Shown here: positions 1 to 8,352 of the stretch, one piece after another
Layout: each line of letters starts with the position of its first letter
Position numbering within the stretch: the first letter of the stretch is position 1
Source of the DNA: Ilyomonas sp964249755
GTDB taxonomy: Bacteria; Bacteroidota; Bacteroidia; Chitinophagales; Chitinophagaceae
Reading direction: 5' to 3'
NCBI GenBank assembly: GCA_964249755.1
Contig: CAXUDB010000001.1
Location: forward strand, 1,736,001-1,800,000
DNA length: 64,000 bases
Made by a program: the position numbers and the translations under genes
The notes under the pieces: model-generated
Told to the model about the DNA's origin: nothing
Seen by the model: the letters and a program-made list of their open reading frames with translations, nothing else
Database searches by the model: none

Positions 1-580
1 GCATGTAATTCAACTCAACCGGCGTAGAACGTCCGAAAATTTTCACCGATACTTTCAGTTTTTTCTTTTCATCCGTAATCTCTTCAATCACACCGTTAAA
101 GTCATTAAACGGACCTTCAATGATCTTGATGGTTTCACCAATGATGAAGGGTTCACTCAAAGTTGCACCTTGGTCGTTCATTTCATCTACTTTACCCAGC
201 ATCCTGATCACTTCGGCTTTGCGCAGCGATATAATATTTCCCTTGCTGCCTTTTCCATCCGTCAAAAAGTGCATTACATTGCTAAGGTTGCTGATGTAGA
301 GAATCATGTCATCGTTCAGCTTGCCACTGGCCACTTCAAGAAACAAATAACCAGGGTAGTTATTTCTTTCCCGCATCACTTTCTTGCCGTTTTGAACCTT
401 GTAAACTTTTTCTGTCGGTAAAAAAACCTGTTTTACAATATTATTCCAGTTGTTGCGGGAGATATCTTTATCAAGGTATTCTTTTACTTTTCTCTCCTTG
501 CCGCTCACAACACGCAACGCATACCATTTAGAGTCGGATTCCTGCTGTTGCACTTCTGTTTCCTGTACCGGATTTTCCAT
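1..580 (-). CDS. nusG: Transcription termination/antitermination factor NusG (3' end outside window)
   Basis: About 193 codons are visible on the minus strand, starting at the ATG at 578-580; the C-terminal end is cut by the left window edge. The protein begins with an acidic, Gln-rich tail of about 17 residues, followed by the NGN domain (KWYALRVVSGKE, then a PGYLFLE-like segment). The KOW domain start is visible as GETIKIIEGPFNDFNG, followed by FGRSTPVEL. NusG binds RNA polymerase, suppresses pausing and couples transcription to Rho or ribosomes. It lies 10 bp downstream of secE, the usual secE-nusG pair. In most bacteria rplK follows nusG; here an rplKAJL operon lies about 48 kb away (see findings). 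Confidence 0.95.
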   Translation of the reverse strand, partial: MENPVQETEVQQQESDSKWYALRVVSGKERKVKEYLDKDISRNNWNNIVKQVFLPTEKVYKVQNGKKVMRERNNYPGYLFLEVASGKLNDDMILYISNLSNVMHFLTDGKGSKGNIISLRKAEVIRMLGKVDEMNDQGATLSEPFIIGETIKIIEGPFNDFNGVIEEITDEKKKLKVSVKIFGRSTPVELNYM

Positions 581-590
581 ATTCTTTAGG

Positions 591-785
591 TTATTGGAAC
601 AAAGAGTAAATCAACTTCAGCAGCCAACTGCTTGCCAAGTCCATCAAGCCAACAATAGCCGTAATCACAGCTGTTGCCACTAGTACAATTACAGTAGATT
701 GCTGCAACTGACTCCAGGTAGGCCAACTTACTTTATCAACCAGTTCGTGATAAGATTCTTTAAAATAAAGAGAGATTTTATTCAC
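591..785 (-). CDS. secE: Preprotein translocase subunit SecE
   Basis: A 64-residue protein of the short, single-span SecE type. An amphipathic N-terminal helix (FKESYHELVDKVSWPTWSQL, with the conserved KVSWPT signature at about 18-23) is followed by one transmembrane helix at about 31-57. SecE clamps SecY in the SecYEG translocon of the inner membrane. It lies between tRNA-Trp and nusG on the same strand, the standard order. It starts at ATG 783-785, 85 bp after the tRNA-Trp gene, so it may be co-transcribed with the tRNA. Confidence 0.93.
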   Translation of the reverse strand: MNKISLYFKESYHELVDKVSWPTWSQLQQSTVIVLVATAVITAIVGLMDLASSWLLKLIYSLFQ

Positions 786-870
786 TGAAATAATTTGAAA
801 ATTTCAAAACTTGAATGTAGTAACGAAAGACTTATTTATCAAAATATCTCATTACCTCATTCTCAAATTG

Positions 871-942
871 CACGGGTACTAGGATTCGAACCCAGATCGA
901 AGGTTTTGGAGACCTCTATACTAACCGTTGTACGATACCCGT
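871..942 (-). tRNA. tRNA-Trp (anticodon CCA)
   Basis: Read on the minus strand, the acceptor stem ACGGGTA pairs fully with TACCCGT. The D stem is GTAC/GTAT, the anticodon stem GAGGT/ACCTT encloses loop CTCCAAA (anticodon CCA), and the T arm contains TTCGAAT. The discriminator base is G. It sits between tuf and secE, a conserved position in Bacteroidota. No CCA end is encoded. A strong hairpin lies between tuf and this gene. Confidence 0.96.
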
Positions 943-943
943 G

Positions 944-985
944 TAAGAAAATCAGCTAATCAACCTCTGCTGATTAGCTGATTTT
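944..985 (-). terminator. Strong hairpin after tuf, before tRNA-Trp
   Basis: The arms at 948-962 and 971-985 form a perfect 15-bp stem with an 8-nt loop. On the minus strand it is followed by TTTTCTT. It should terminate most tuf transcripts, leaving tRNA-Trp-secE-nusG to read-through or RNA processing. Confidence 0.75.
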
Positions 986-1006
986 GTAAATATAAGAACT
1001 TCTTTC

Positions 1007-2194
1007 TTATTTGATAATCTCAGTAACCTGACCAGCACCTACGGTACGACCACCTTCGCGGATGGCGAACTTCAAGCCTTTCTCCATGGCGATGGGCTGA
1101 ATCAGTTTTACAGTCAGACCGATGTTGTCACCCGGCATTACCATTTCTGTTCCTTCAGGTAACTGCACTTCACCGGTTACGTCGGTAGTACGGAAGTAAA
1201 ACTGAGGACGGTAGTTATTAAAGAAAGGAGTGTGACGGCCGCCTTCTTCTTTGCTCAGTACATAAACTTCGCATTTGAATTCGGTGTGCGGCGTGATAGA
1301 CTTCGGCTTCACGATAACCATACCGCGGCGAATATCTTTCTTTTCAATACCACGTAACAGCAAGCCAGCGTTATCACCAGCCTGACCTTCGTCCAATAAT
1401 TTCTTAAACATCTCTACGCCGGTAACGACAGAAGACAATGGGTGCGGAATTAAACCAACGATTTCAACAGCTTCACCTACTTTCACAATACCGCGCTCAA
1501 TTCGACCGGTAGCTACCGTGCCACGACCTGTAATAGAAAACACGTCTTCTACAGACATCAGGAACGGTTGGTCAATCGGACGGGGAGGTAAAGGAATATA
1601 AGAATCAACAGCATCCATCAGCTCTTCCACTTTCTTCACCCACTGTGCTTCACCCGCCAAAGCGCCGGTAGCAGAACCTTGAATGATTGGAGTATTGTCG
1701 CCATCAAAGCCGTTTTTGGAAAGGATTTCGCGGATTTCCATTTCTACCAGTTCCAGCAGTTCAGGATCATCCACCAAATCCACTTTATTCATAAATACCA
1801 CCATGCGGGGTACACCCACTTGGCGGGCCAGTAGAATGTGCTCTCTGGTTTGCGGCATCGGACCATCGGTAGCAGCTACCACGAGGATAGCACCGTCCAT
1901 CTGCGCTGCGCCGGTAATCATGTTCTTTACATAGTCAGCGTGACCCGGGCAATCTACGTGCGCATAGTGGCGGGCTACTGTTTCGTATTCTACGTGCGCT
2001 GTATTGATGGTGATACCACGCTCTTTTTCTTCGGGAGCGGCATCAATTTCATCATACTTTCTGGCTTGTGCCATACCCTTCTGCGAAAGAATCGTAGTGA
2101 TGGCAGCGGTCAATGTGGTCTTACCATGGTCGACGTGACCGATGGTGCCAACATTTACGTGAGGTTTCTCCCTCTTGAAGGTCTCTTTAGACAT
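1007..2194 (-). CDS. tuf: Elongation factor Tu
   Basis: A full-length EF-Tu of 395 residues. The G1 motif GHVDHGKTTL is at about 19-28, DCPGH at about 81-85 and NKVD at about 136-139, followed by the two beta-barrel domains and the terminal GRTVGAGQVTEI segment. EF-Tu delivers aminoacyl-tRNA to the ribosome as a GTP complex. Four tRNA genes lie immediately upstream on the same strand (Thr, Tyr, Gly, Thr), the same order as the tufB operon of Escherichia coli, so tuf is probably transcribed with them. A strong hairpin follows the stop codon. Confidence 0.98.
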   Translation of the reverse strand: MSKETFKREKPHVNVGTIGHVDHGKTTLTAAITTILSQKGMAQARKYDEIDAAPEEKERGITINTAHVEYETVARHYAHVDCPGHADYVKNMITGAAQMDGAILVVAATDGPMPQTREHILLARQVGVPRMVVFMNKVDLVDDPELLELVEMEIREILSKNGFDGDNTPIIQGSATGALAGEAQWVKKVEELMDAVDSYIPLPPRPIDQPFLMSVEDVFSITGRGTVATGRIERGIVKVGEAVEIVGLIPHPLSSVVTGVEMFKKLLDEGQAGDNAGLLLRGIEKKDIRRGMVIVKPKSITPHTEFKCEVYVLSKEEGGRHTPFFNNYRPQFYFRTTDVTGEVQLPEGTEMVMPGDNIGLTVKLIQPIAMEKGLKFAIREGGRTVGAGQVTEIIK

Positions 2195-2355
2195 TGTATC
2201 GGTTTTTTATGTTGTGTGTTTACTAATTAAAATGGTCTGCAAGTAAATCAATTGCTTGCAAACAATACTTTAAATTATTGGTAATTGAATATGGCTAACT
2301 GTCAATTGAAGAAACAGAATGTCACAATTAAAAAATTTACCACGAACAATTATGA

Positions 2356-2429
2356 GAGCCGTTAGTGAGAATCGAACTCACGACCTCTTCCCTACCAAGG
2401 AAGTGCTCTACCCCTGAGCTACAACGGCT
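2356..2429 (-). tRNA. tRNA-Thr (anticodon GGT)
   Basis: The acceptor stem AGCCGTT pairs with AACGGCT. The anticodon stem CTTCC/GGAAG encloses TTGGTAG, giving anticodon GGT, and the T loop is TTCGATT. It is the last of four tRNAs before tuf. Confidence 0.95.
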
Positions 2430-2477
2430 GCTTTGAATTGACCGTTGTCAGGTCGTCTGTCAGCAGTCATTCATCAG

Positions 2478-2550
2478 AGCGGAAGACGAGGGTCGAACCC
2501 GCAACCTATAGCTTGGAAGGCTATCGCTCTACCAGTTGAGCTACTTCCGC
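2478..2550 (-). tRNA. tRNA-Gly (anticodon TCC)
   Basis: The acceptor stem GCGGAAG pairs with CTTCCGC. The anticodon stem ATAGC/GCTAT encloses CTTCCAA (anticodon TCC), and the T loop is TTCGACC. It is the third tRNA of the tuf-linked cluster. Confidence 0.96.
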
Positions 2551-2634
2551 ATTTGTATTGTTAATTGGTTATCGTTAAGTGTTAATTGCAACAATAGATA
2601 TTACAACAACAAATTAATCAATAAACAATAACAG

Positions 2635-2717
<83 letters not shown>

Positions 2718-2773
2718 AAAAGAACTGAGTATGTAAGATTTACTATTAGTTATTTAATTCTTACATTATCCTG

Positions 2774-2846
2774 AGCCACTTGTCGGAATCGAACCAACGA
2801 CCTACTGATTACAAATCAGTTGCTCTACCAGCTGAGCTAAAGTGGC
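2774..2846 (-). tRNA. tRNA-Thr (anticodon TGT)
   Basis: The acceptor stem GCCACTT pairs with AAGTGGC. The anticodon stem ACTGA/TCAGT encloses TTTGTAA (anticodon TGT). It is the first gene of the Thr-Tyr-Gly-Thr-tuf unit. Confidence 0.95.
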
Positions 2847-2960
2847 GTTTTATTCAAAGAACATTGCCACCTGCAACTACAACCTTCCTGATACCACCGG
2901 AAATCAATTGTTGGTTAAACGAAAGTGACAAATAAAGAACTACCCTTTTTTTAGGGATTG

Positions 2961-2990
2961 CAAAGGTAGAAGAAAACTTTACTTGGCAAA
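2961..2990 (-). promoter_or_regulatory. Bacteroidota-type promoter for the tRNA-tuf operon
   Basis: On the minus strand TTTG (2990-2987) is followed after 18 bp by TACCTTTG (2968-2961). This is an exact fit to the Bacteroidota -33/-7 consensus TTTG...TAnnTTTG. Transcription would start near 2955, about 110 nt before tRNA-Thr(TGT). The rest of the gap to the upstream gene shows nothing else. Confidence 0.65.
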
Positions 2991-3058
2991 ATATTGATAG
3001 ATTTTTTCTGTGCCTTTTTCAAAAGAATTATCTCCATCAATAAGATAGCGAAAAGTTC

Positions 3059-4438
3059 TTACCGGGTAATAAAAACCTTGTTCTCTGTCCATTCAAAGTA
3101 TACATTCTTTTTGGACTGCATAAGAGAAACTTTTATCACAAAGCCGTAATTTTTGTCAGGATGAAACAATTCGGAGCGTGATAAAATCACCACCTGTTGT
3201 ATCGAATCTTTTTTGAGCAGCTTTACGGCGCTGCCAAAGCCATTGCGGAAAATAAAAGCGCCTTTGTATTGCTCGGGAAGCTGGCTGCAAAAAAGAGTGT
3301 CTGTTTTTTTTATTTGTGACAATGCAGAAAGAGTAGTGCGGCAAACAAGACTGCTCTTTACAAAACTCTCATAGCTGACCCAAAGAAATATTCCCTCAAC
3401 AATGATCAGAATGATTGGAAGCCAGAATTGTTTTGGAGAAATGAGGTTTTTGAGATGAGTGAAAAAAAGCAGAAAAAAGGCGGATGGGAAATACAGAAAG
3501 CGCTCCGATTCGGTGTCGTGCGTATCAATACCCAAAGGCAAAACCGGGATGAGCGATAACAGAAAAAAAACTGCAATAATGTAAGTTGCTAGCGTAGTTT
3601 TTTTTCGGTTGATAAATAATAGTCCGCCTAACAACAGAGCAACTATGCTGCAGGTTAGGGAGAAGAGAAGTGAAGATGACATAGGCGGAACCACCGAGCG
3701 AAACACCAATGCAGCAAAGTTTTTACAGAGAAACAATACATCAAAATGCATCATCCGCTCAGAGCCGTAAGGGGTACCAATCACATCTTGTGTAAAGTAA
3801 AATCTGCCACCTAAATAAGCAATAAAAACGAGCCAGAAACCTAAAGCCTGAAGGATAAATTTCTGTCTGCTTTTTGTTTTCAAAAAAAAGCTTAGTACTG
3901 AAATGAGTACTGGTATCACCCACGCTTCTTCATAACTCAACAATGAAGCAATAAAAAAGAGCAAGGACAACCAATAATAAAACCTGTTTTCATCCTTCTT
4001 AATAAAAAAAATGAGACTTAATAATCCAAATAAAGTACATAGGATGGCTCCACGTCCTACGATCCAAAACAAAGCCTCGCTGTGAAAAGGATAAAACAGG
4101 AACAGAAGGCTGGAAAGCAATGCAGATCTTGATTCCACACCGTCATTATTGAAAAGTGCAAGCATTGTCTTACTAAAAAAATAAAAACAAAACACGCAGG
4201 CAAAATGAAGCAGTAAGTTAGTACAATGAAAACCCACCGCGTTTAGTTTCCACACCGAATAATCTGCATACAGGCTGGCATCAGATAGAGGGCGAAAAGA
4301 GTGAAAGATGTTAGCCGGTTGCAATGAAAACAAGAGACTGTCCCAGTCGTCGCTTAAAAAATACAAGGGAGCAGGAGAGTAGATAAGAGCAAATAAAACA
4401 CAGCCACTCAATAAAAGTAAAAAATGCGATTTGCTCAT
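3059..4438 (-). CDS. Polytopic membrane protein, GT-C glycosyltransferase-like
   Basis: A 459-residue, strongly hydrophobic protein with roughly ten membrane segments. The first outer loop carries an Asp-Asp pair (D30-D31 in FLSDDWDS), followed by RPLSD and an FHCTNLLLHF-like stretch. This layout recalls GT-C enzymes of the protein O-mannosyltransferase/TMTC type, which use lipid-linked sugar donors and an acidic pair in the first loop. The C-terminal 100 residues look soluble. The donor and acceptor cannot be inferred. It sits between hpf and the tRNA-tuf operon on the same strand, in a place normally held by housekeeping genes, so it may be a later insertion. Confidence 0.6.
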   Translation of the reverse strand: MSKSHFLLLLSGCVLFALIYSPAPLYFLSDDWDSLLFSLQPANIFHSFRPLSDASLYADYSVWKLNAVGFHCTNLLLHFACVFCFYFFSKTMLALFNNDGVESRSALLSSLLFLFYPFHSEALFWIVGRGAILCTLFGLLSLIFFIKKDENRFYYWLSLLFFIASLLSYEEAWVIPVLISVLSFFLKTKSRQKFILQALGFWLVFIAYLGGRFYFTQDVIGTPYGSERMMHFDVLFLCKNFAALVFRSVVPPMSSSLLFSLTCSIVALLLGGLLFINRKKTTLATYIIAVFFLLSLIPVLPLGIDTHDTESERFLYFPSAFFLLFFTHLKNLISPKQFWLPIILIIVEGIFLWVSYESFVKSSLVCRTTLSALSQIKKTDTLFCSQLPEQYKGAFIFRNGFGSAVKLLKKDSIQQVVILSRSELFHPDKNYGFVIKVSLMQSKKNVYFEWTENKVFITR

Positions 4439-4483
4439 ATCGCCTCAAAGATATTGGCTTACAGTTCAGTACCAAAAGAGGTT

Positions 4484-4509
4484 AAAAAAACCCGCGATGT
4501 GCGGGTTAA
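4484..4509 (-). terminator. Intrinsic terminator after hpf
   Basis: The arms AACCCGC (4489-4495) and GCGGGTT (4501-4507) enclose a 5-nt loop. On the minus strand the stem runs into a T tract. It ends the rpsU-xerC-hpf transcript and isolates the membrane protein gene downstream. Confidence 0.8.
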
Positions 4510-4513
4510 CTAA

Positions 4514-4816
4514 TTAGGCAATGGCAAGCTTTTCTTTCTTTCGCTTTATCTGGTTGATGGCGGAATATAAAGCGCTGTCAAACGATTCTTCAAACGACTT
4601 GGAGGAAGCTTTTACAAAAAATTTACGGCGCGGCACCTGCACCCGTATCTCTACTACTTTATCCTTAATGGTGTGCACCAAGTTGTCTAATTTCAGAAAC
4701 ACATCCACAGAAATAATCCGGTCGTGGAAATTCTCTAATTTCTGAGATTTAGTGGTAACATAATTCACCAGCTTCGCGTCGGCGTTGAAGTGGATCGCCT
4801 GCAGATTTACATTCAT
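4514..4816 (-). CDS. hpf: Ribosome hibernation promoting factor / RaiA family
   Basis: A 100-residue protein of the short HPF/YfiA type: a single beta-alpha domain (MNVNLQAIHFNADAKLVNYV at the start, VEIRVQVPRRKFFVKASS in the centre) with a basic C-terminus IKRKKEK. HPF binds the ribosome decoding region and supports inactive dimers in slow growth. It lacks the long-form C-terminal dimerisation domain. The order rpsU - xerC - hpf - tRNAs - tuf is familiar in Bacteroidota. A clear terminator follows. Confidence 0.88.
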   Translation of the reverse strand: MNVNLQAIHFNADAKLVNYVTTKSQKLENFHDRIISVDVFLKLDNLVHTIKDKVVEIRVQVPRRKFFVKASSKSFEESFDSALYSAINQIKRKKEKLAIA

Positions 4817-5002
4817 GATTCTTGCGGTTTAATTGTGAGAAAATAACATCGTTTTCTTCAACGATGGTTTGATATATCAAAAGACAAGTTAGAGAATCAT
4901 TTTCGAAAAAAAGGCAGCTTAAAAAATTTTAATGTTTCACTTGCCTTGGGTGTTGATAAAAATATAATTTTTAGCCGGCATTGCACATTACTAAATAAAA
5001 CA

Positions 5003-5899
5003 TTAGCCTTTCGGGTGCGCCTGCTTATAAATCTCCTTTAGTTTCTCAATGGTAAGGTGAGTGTACACTTGTGTTGAGGCCAGGCTGGCATGACCGAGCA
5101 ATTCTTTCACTGCGTTCATCTCGGCACCATTATTCATCAGGTGGGTGGCGAAGGTATGCCGTAGCACATGCGGACTCTTTTTTTCAATGTCGGTGATATA
5201 ACTCAAATATTTGTGCACACTGTTGTAAATGGTCTTCGGGTTAAAGGGCTTACCTTTTTCGTTGGTGAATACGTTCTCTATCTTCTCTTTTGCGACTGGC
5301 TTTTGAGCAACATAATCCCTTACCGACTTCAGTAAATCGCTGGCTGCCGGTATAATGCGTTCTTTATTGCCTTTGCCCAATACTTTAATATGCCCATAAC
5401 TATAATCAACGCCGCTTTCTTTCAGGTTAATTAATTCGCTTAGCCGCATACCGGTTGTGTAAAGCATTGTCAGAATCAGCTTATCGGTTCTGCCTTCATG
5501 CGTGTCGGGAAAAGACAGGTTTCGGAGTTTTTCAATGTCTTTTTCATCCACAAACTGGGGCAACCGTCTTGCGATTTTAGGAGAAACAATTCCATACATA
5601 GGCGACTTCTCAATCACACCATGCTTCAGCAGGTATTTGAAAAAAGATTTTAGCGTCGAAATTTTCCGGTTCAGGCTTTTGTTAGTCAGGTCGTTCTCAC
5701 CTTTCAGGTCTGCCAGCCATGAACGTACAAAAGAAGTTTGAATACTGGCAAGAGGAGGGGATTCGTATCCGGTGTGGAGATAGTCAAAAAACTGGCTCAA
5801 GTCAGTTCGGTAAGCAGCAAGTGTATGCTGCGAATATTTCTTCTCAAACTGCAGCGATTGCAGAAACGCTTCAACTTCCGGGCGATGATTTGATGGCAT
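5003..5899 (-). CDS. Tyrosine recombinase of the XerC/XerD family
   Basis: A 298-residue integrase with an N-terminal SAM-like DNA-binding domain (about 8-95) and a catalytic domain (about 115-290). All catalytic residues are visible: R152 (TGMRLSE), K176 (LGKGNKE), H244 and R247 (HVLRHTFATH), H270 (LLGHASL) and nucleophile Y279 (TQVYTHL). Size and motifs match chromosomal XerC/D, which resolve chromosome dimers at dif. The housekeeping neighbourhood (rpsU, hpf) argues against a phage integrase. Whether it corresponds to XerC or XerD cannot be decided here. Confidence 0.88.
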   Translation of the reverse strand: MPSNHRPEVEAFLQSLQFEKKYSQHTLAAYRTDLSQFFDYLHTGYESPPLASIQTSFVRSWLADLKGENDLTNKSLNRKISTLKSFFKYLLKHGVIEKSPMYGIVSPKIARRLPQFVDEKDIEKLRNLSFPDTHEGRTDKLILTMLYTTGMRLSELINLKESGVDYSYGHIKVLGKGNKERIIPAASDLLKSVRDYVAQKPVAKEKIENVFTNEKGKPFNPKTIYNSVHKYLSYITDIEKKSPHVLRHTFATHLMNNGAEMNAVKELLGHASLASTQVYTHLTIEKLKEIYKQAHPKG

Positions 5900-5935
5900 A
5901 AAAAAATAGCCATAAAGCTACTGCCTCATGGCTAT
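5900..5935 (-). terminator. Terminator or attenuator between rpsU and xerC
   Basis: The arms at 5906-5913 and 5928-5935 (ATAGCCAT/ATGGCTAT) form an 8-bp stem. On the minus strand it is followed by six T residues that abut the xerC start codon. It probably lowers xerC/hpf expression relative to rpsU. Confidence 0.6.
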
Positions 5936-5958
5936 CCAATTCTGTTATCAGAAAAAAA

Positions 5959-6156
5959 TTAAGCTTCTATTTTTCCACTCGCTATCTTCTGCTTGTAAAC
6001 TGCCTTCAGCACTTCCATGCGGCGTTTTACCGATGGCTTCGTAAAGCTCTGACGCTCTCTTAACTGCAACAGCGCTTTGCTTTTTTCAAATTTCTTTTTG
6101 TACTTCTTCAGCGCTTTGTCTATGTTTTCGCAGTCTTTCGAATCTATTATCAGCAT
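5959..6156 (-). CDS. rpsU: 30S ribosomal protein S21
   Basis: A 65-residue, Lys/Arg-rich protein with the S21 pattern: a short beta start (MLIIDSKDCENIDKALKKYK), then a helical stretch LLQLRERQSFTKPSVKRR. S21 joins the small subunit near the anti-Shine-Dalgarno region and affects initiation. It starts at ATG 6154-6156. TACCTTCG at 6199-6192 (minus) resembles a -7 element, but no -33 element is evident at the right spacing. Confidence 0.93.
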   Translation of the reverse strand: MLIIDSKDCENIDKALKKYKKKFEKSKALLQLRERQSFTKPSVKRRMEVLKAVYKQKIASGKIEA

Positions 6157-6338
6157 AGTGTATAATACCTCCTTCAGGTAATTTTAGGGCGCGAAGGTAA
6201 GGAGTAGAGATTAAATATTGAATAAGTGAAATTGAATATTTTGTAAAATCCTTTGAGTTTGCGGCTTTGGAAGTAAAGATTGAAAGCAGTTACTTTTATT
6301 TATCGCTACCCGATGGCTACCTTGCCCTTTATTTATTT

Positions 6339-7055
6339 ATGCCAATGAATGCTGTTGTTTACTTATTGCCATGCGTATTGCACGATGATGAAGAAGCCTT
6401 GCAAGCCATTCCGGCTTATATAAAAGAAGCAGTCCGGCAATGCGAGGTATTCTTTGCAGAAAATGAGAAAACAGCAAGACGCTATTTTAAAAAACTTTGG
6501 CCCGAAATGGTCATTGACAATTACCAGTGGCATACGATACACAAAGCAGAAGAAGAGGTAAAGCAGGTATTCATCCGTTATTTACAAACCAATAAAACCA
6601 TTGGTATTATAAGTGAAGCCGGATGCCCGGGTATTGCTGACCCCGGGCAAATCCTCATAAATGTAGCTCAGCAGTTTAGCGCCATTGTAAAGCCTCTGGT
6701 TGGACCGAGCTCCATCCTGCTGGCTTTAATGGGAAGTGGCATGAACGGGCAAAGCTTTTCCTTTCACGGTTATCTGCCGATTGATTCGTTGGAAAGAAAG
6801 AAAAAAATAAAAGAACTGGAAGAAGAATCGGGCAAAAGAAAATGCACGCAAATCTTTATTGAAACACCGTATCGCAACAATGCGTTGCTGGCCGATATCC
6901 TTCAATCCTGCAAGCCCGCCACGCAGCTTTGCATCGCATCTGAAATCACGGGCAGAAATGAAAAAATCATTACAAAACCTATTGCTGACTGGAAGCGGCT
7001 GCCTTTGCCCCAACTTCATAAAATAATATCTATTTTTTTGCTGTATGCAGGATAA
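6339..7055 (+). CDS. SAM-dependent methyltransferase, RsmI-like (tetrapyrrole methylase fold)
   Basis: From the ATG at 6339 the protein has 238 residues and begins MPMNAVVYLLP. The reading frame stays open upstream to 6267, but that extension looks non-coding. Family features are GIISEAGCPGIADPGQ at about 112-127, VGPSSILLALMGSGMNGQSFSFHGYLP in the middle, and FIETPYRNN. These are hallmarks of RsmI-type enzymes, which 2'-O-methylate C1402 of 16S rRNA. Bacteroidota carry a divergent paralogue of this length, so the exact target is uncertain. It is divergent from rpsU and lies upstream of bshA. Confidence 0.82.
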   Translation: MPMNAVVYLLPCVLHDDEEALQAIPAYIKEAVRQCEVFFAENEKTARRYFKKLWPEMVIDNYQWHTIHKAEEEVKQVFIRYLQTNKTIGIISEAGCPGIADPGQILINVAQQFSAIVKPLVGPSSILLALMGSGMNGQSFSFHGYLPIDSLERKKKIKELEEESGKRKCTQIFIETPYRNNALLADILQSCKPATQLCIASEITGRNEKIITKPIADWKRLPLPQLHKIISIFLLYAG

Positions 7056-7169
7056 CAGCAATCGCCGGATGGAGACTTTGTAAGAGTAACGTTTCCTGTT
7101 GTCATACCTGTGTAATTAATTGCCCCATCCATTCTATACATTGTTTCTTTGCAAAAATCTTTGCCTCAA

Positions 7170-8303
7170 ATGCGAATTGGAATTGTTTGCTATCCTACGT
7201 TTGGAGGAAGTGGTGTATTAGCTACGGAACTGGGAAAAGCGCTTGCCGATAAAGGACATTCAGTACACTTCATTACCTATCAGCAACCCGTAAGGCTTAA
7301 TATTTTCAACGCAAATATTTATTATCACGAGGTGCGCGTGCCAACCTATCCTTTGTTCGATTATCCACCCTATGAAATCGCCCTGGCAAGCACGATGGTA
7401 GATGTAATTATGAACCACAACCTCGATCTGCTGCATGTGCATTATGCTATTCCTCATGCTTCAGCTGCATTTATGGCAAAACAAATTGTGCAAAAAACCG
7501 GTCGCAAAATTCCTTTCATCACCACATTGCATGGTACCGATATTACGCTGGTGGGAAGAGATAAAATGTACGAGCCGGTGGTTACGTTTTCTATTAATGA
7601 AAGCGATGCCATCACGGCTGTATCGCAAAACCTGCGGGAAGAAACGTATCGTTCTTTTGCCATCAACAAAGAGATTGATGTGATTTACAACTTTGTCGAT
7701 GTAAGCCGCTTCAGCAAAAAGCCGATAGATGCGTTTCGCAAAGTCATCTCGCCAAGCGGCGAAAAAATCATTGTTCATGCATCGAACTTCAGGAAGATAA
7801 AACGCGTGTTTGATGTGATAAAAATATTTGCCGAAATAAGAAAAGAAGTGCCATCCAAATTGTTGATGATAGGTGATGGACCGGAGCGTTCGGGCTGCGA
7901 AGAAATAGCACGCAGACTGCAGGTGCAGGATGAAGTTCGCTTCCTCGGCAAGCAGGAGCAGATGGAGGAAATCATGGCGATTGCCGATTTGTTCTTGTTG
8001 CCATCGGAATATGAAAGCTTTGGCTTGTCTGCCCTCGAAGCGATGGCGGCCCACGTGCCGGTAATCTCTTCCGATGCCGGTGGTTTGCCCGAAGTTAATA
8101 TTGATGGCGTTACGGGTTATATGGCGAAAGTAGGCGACATTGCTACGATGAGCCGATGTGCGATTGAGCTATTACAGGACGAAGAAAAGCTGACCTTATT
8201 CAAACAACAGGCTTACGACCAGGCAAGCCGTTTTGATATTCACAATATCGTTCCCCAATACGAAAAATTATACAGCCGGTTTTGCGAGATGGGCTGTGAT
8301 TGA
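7170..8303 (+). CDS. bshA: N-acetyl-alpha-D-glucosaminyl L-malate synthase BshA
   Basis: A GT-B glycosyltransferase of family 4 (377 residues). The start at ATG 7170 (MRIGIVCYPTFGGSGV) is preferred over an in-frame TTG at 7149. It carries the BshA N-terminal GGSG loop, LHGTDITLVG at about 122-131, and the GT4 acidic motif ESFGLSALEAMA near 290. BshA joins UDP-GlcNAc and L-malate in the first step of bacillithiol synthesis, the low-molecular-weight thiol of many Bacteroidota. BshB and BshC are not in the window. The gene fits the redox theme of katG/oxyR and the CstB-like enzyme. Confidence 0.92.
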   Translation: MRIGIVCYPTFGGSGVLATELGKALADKGHSVHFITYQQPVRLNIFNANIYYHEVRVPTYPLFDYPPYEIALASTMVDVIMNHNLDLLHVHYAIPHASAAFMAKQIVQKTGRKIPFITTLHGTDITLVGRDKMYEPVVTFSINESDAITAVSQNLREETYRSFAINKEIDVIYNFVDVSRFSKKPIDAFRKVISPSGEKIIVHASNFRKIKRVFDVIKIFAEIRKEVPSKLLMIGDGPERSGCEEIARRLQVQDEVRFLGKQEQMEEIMAIADLFLLPSEYESFGLSALEAMAAHVPVISSDAGGLPEVNIDGVTGYMAKVGDIATMSRCAIELLQDEEKLTLFKQQAYDQASRFDIHNIVPQYEKLYSRFCEMGCD

Positions 8304-8352
8304 TTTGCCGGCTTAACAATCATTACACAACCATCTTCTTTATTTTGCAGCT

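Noticed and set aside
2846..3058. A further tRNA gene in the leader of the tRNA-tuf operon
   Set aside because: No cloverleaf can be formed; the segment contains only the promoter.
5003..5899. XerC/D-type recombinase as an integrase of a mobile island
   Set aside because: It lies in a housekeeping block between rpsU and hpf, has chromosomal Xer length and motifs, and no att sites or mobile genes are near.
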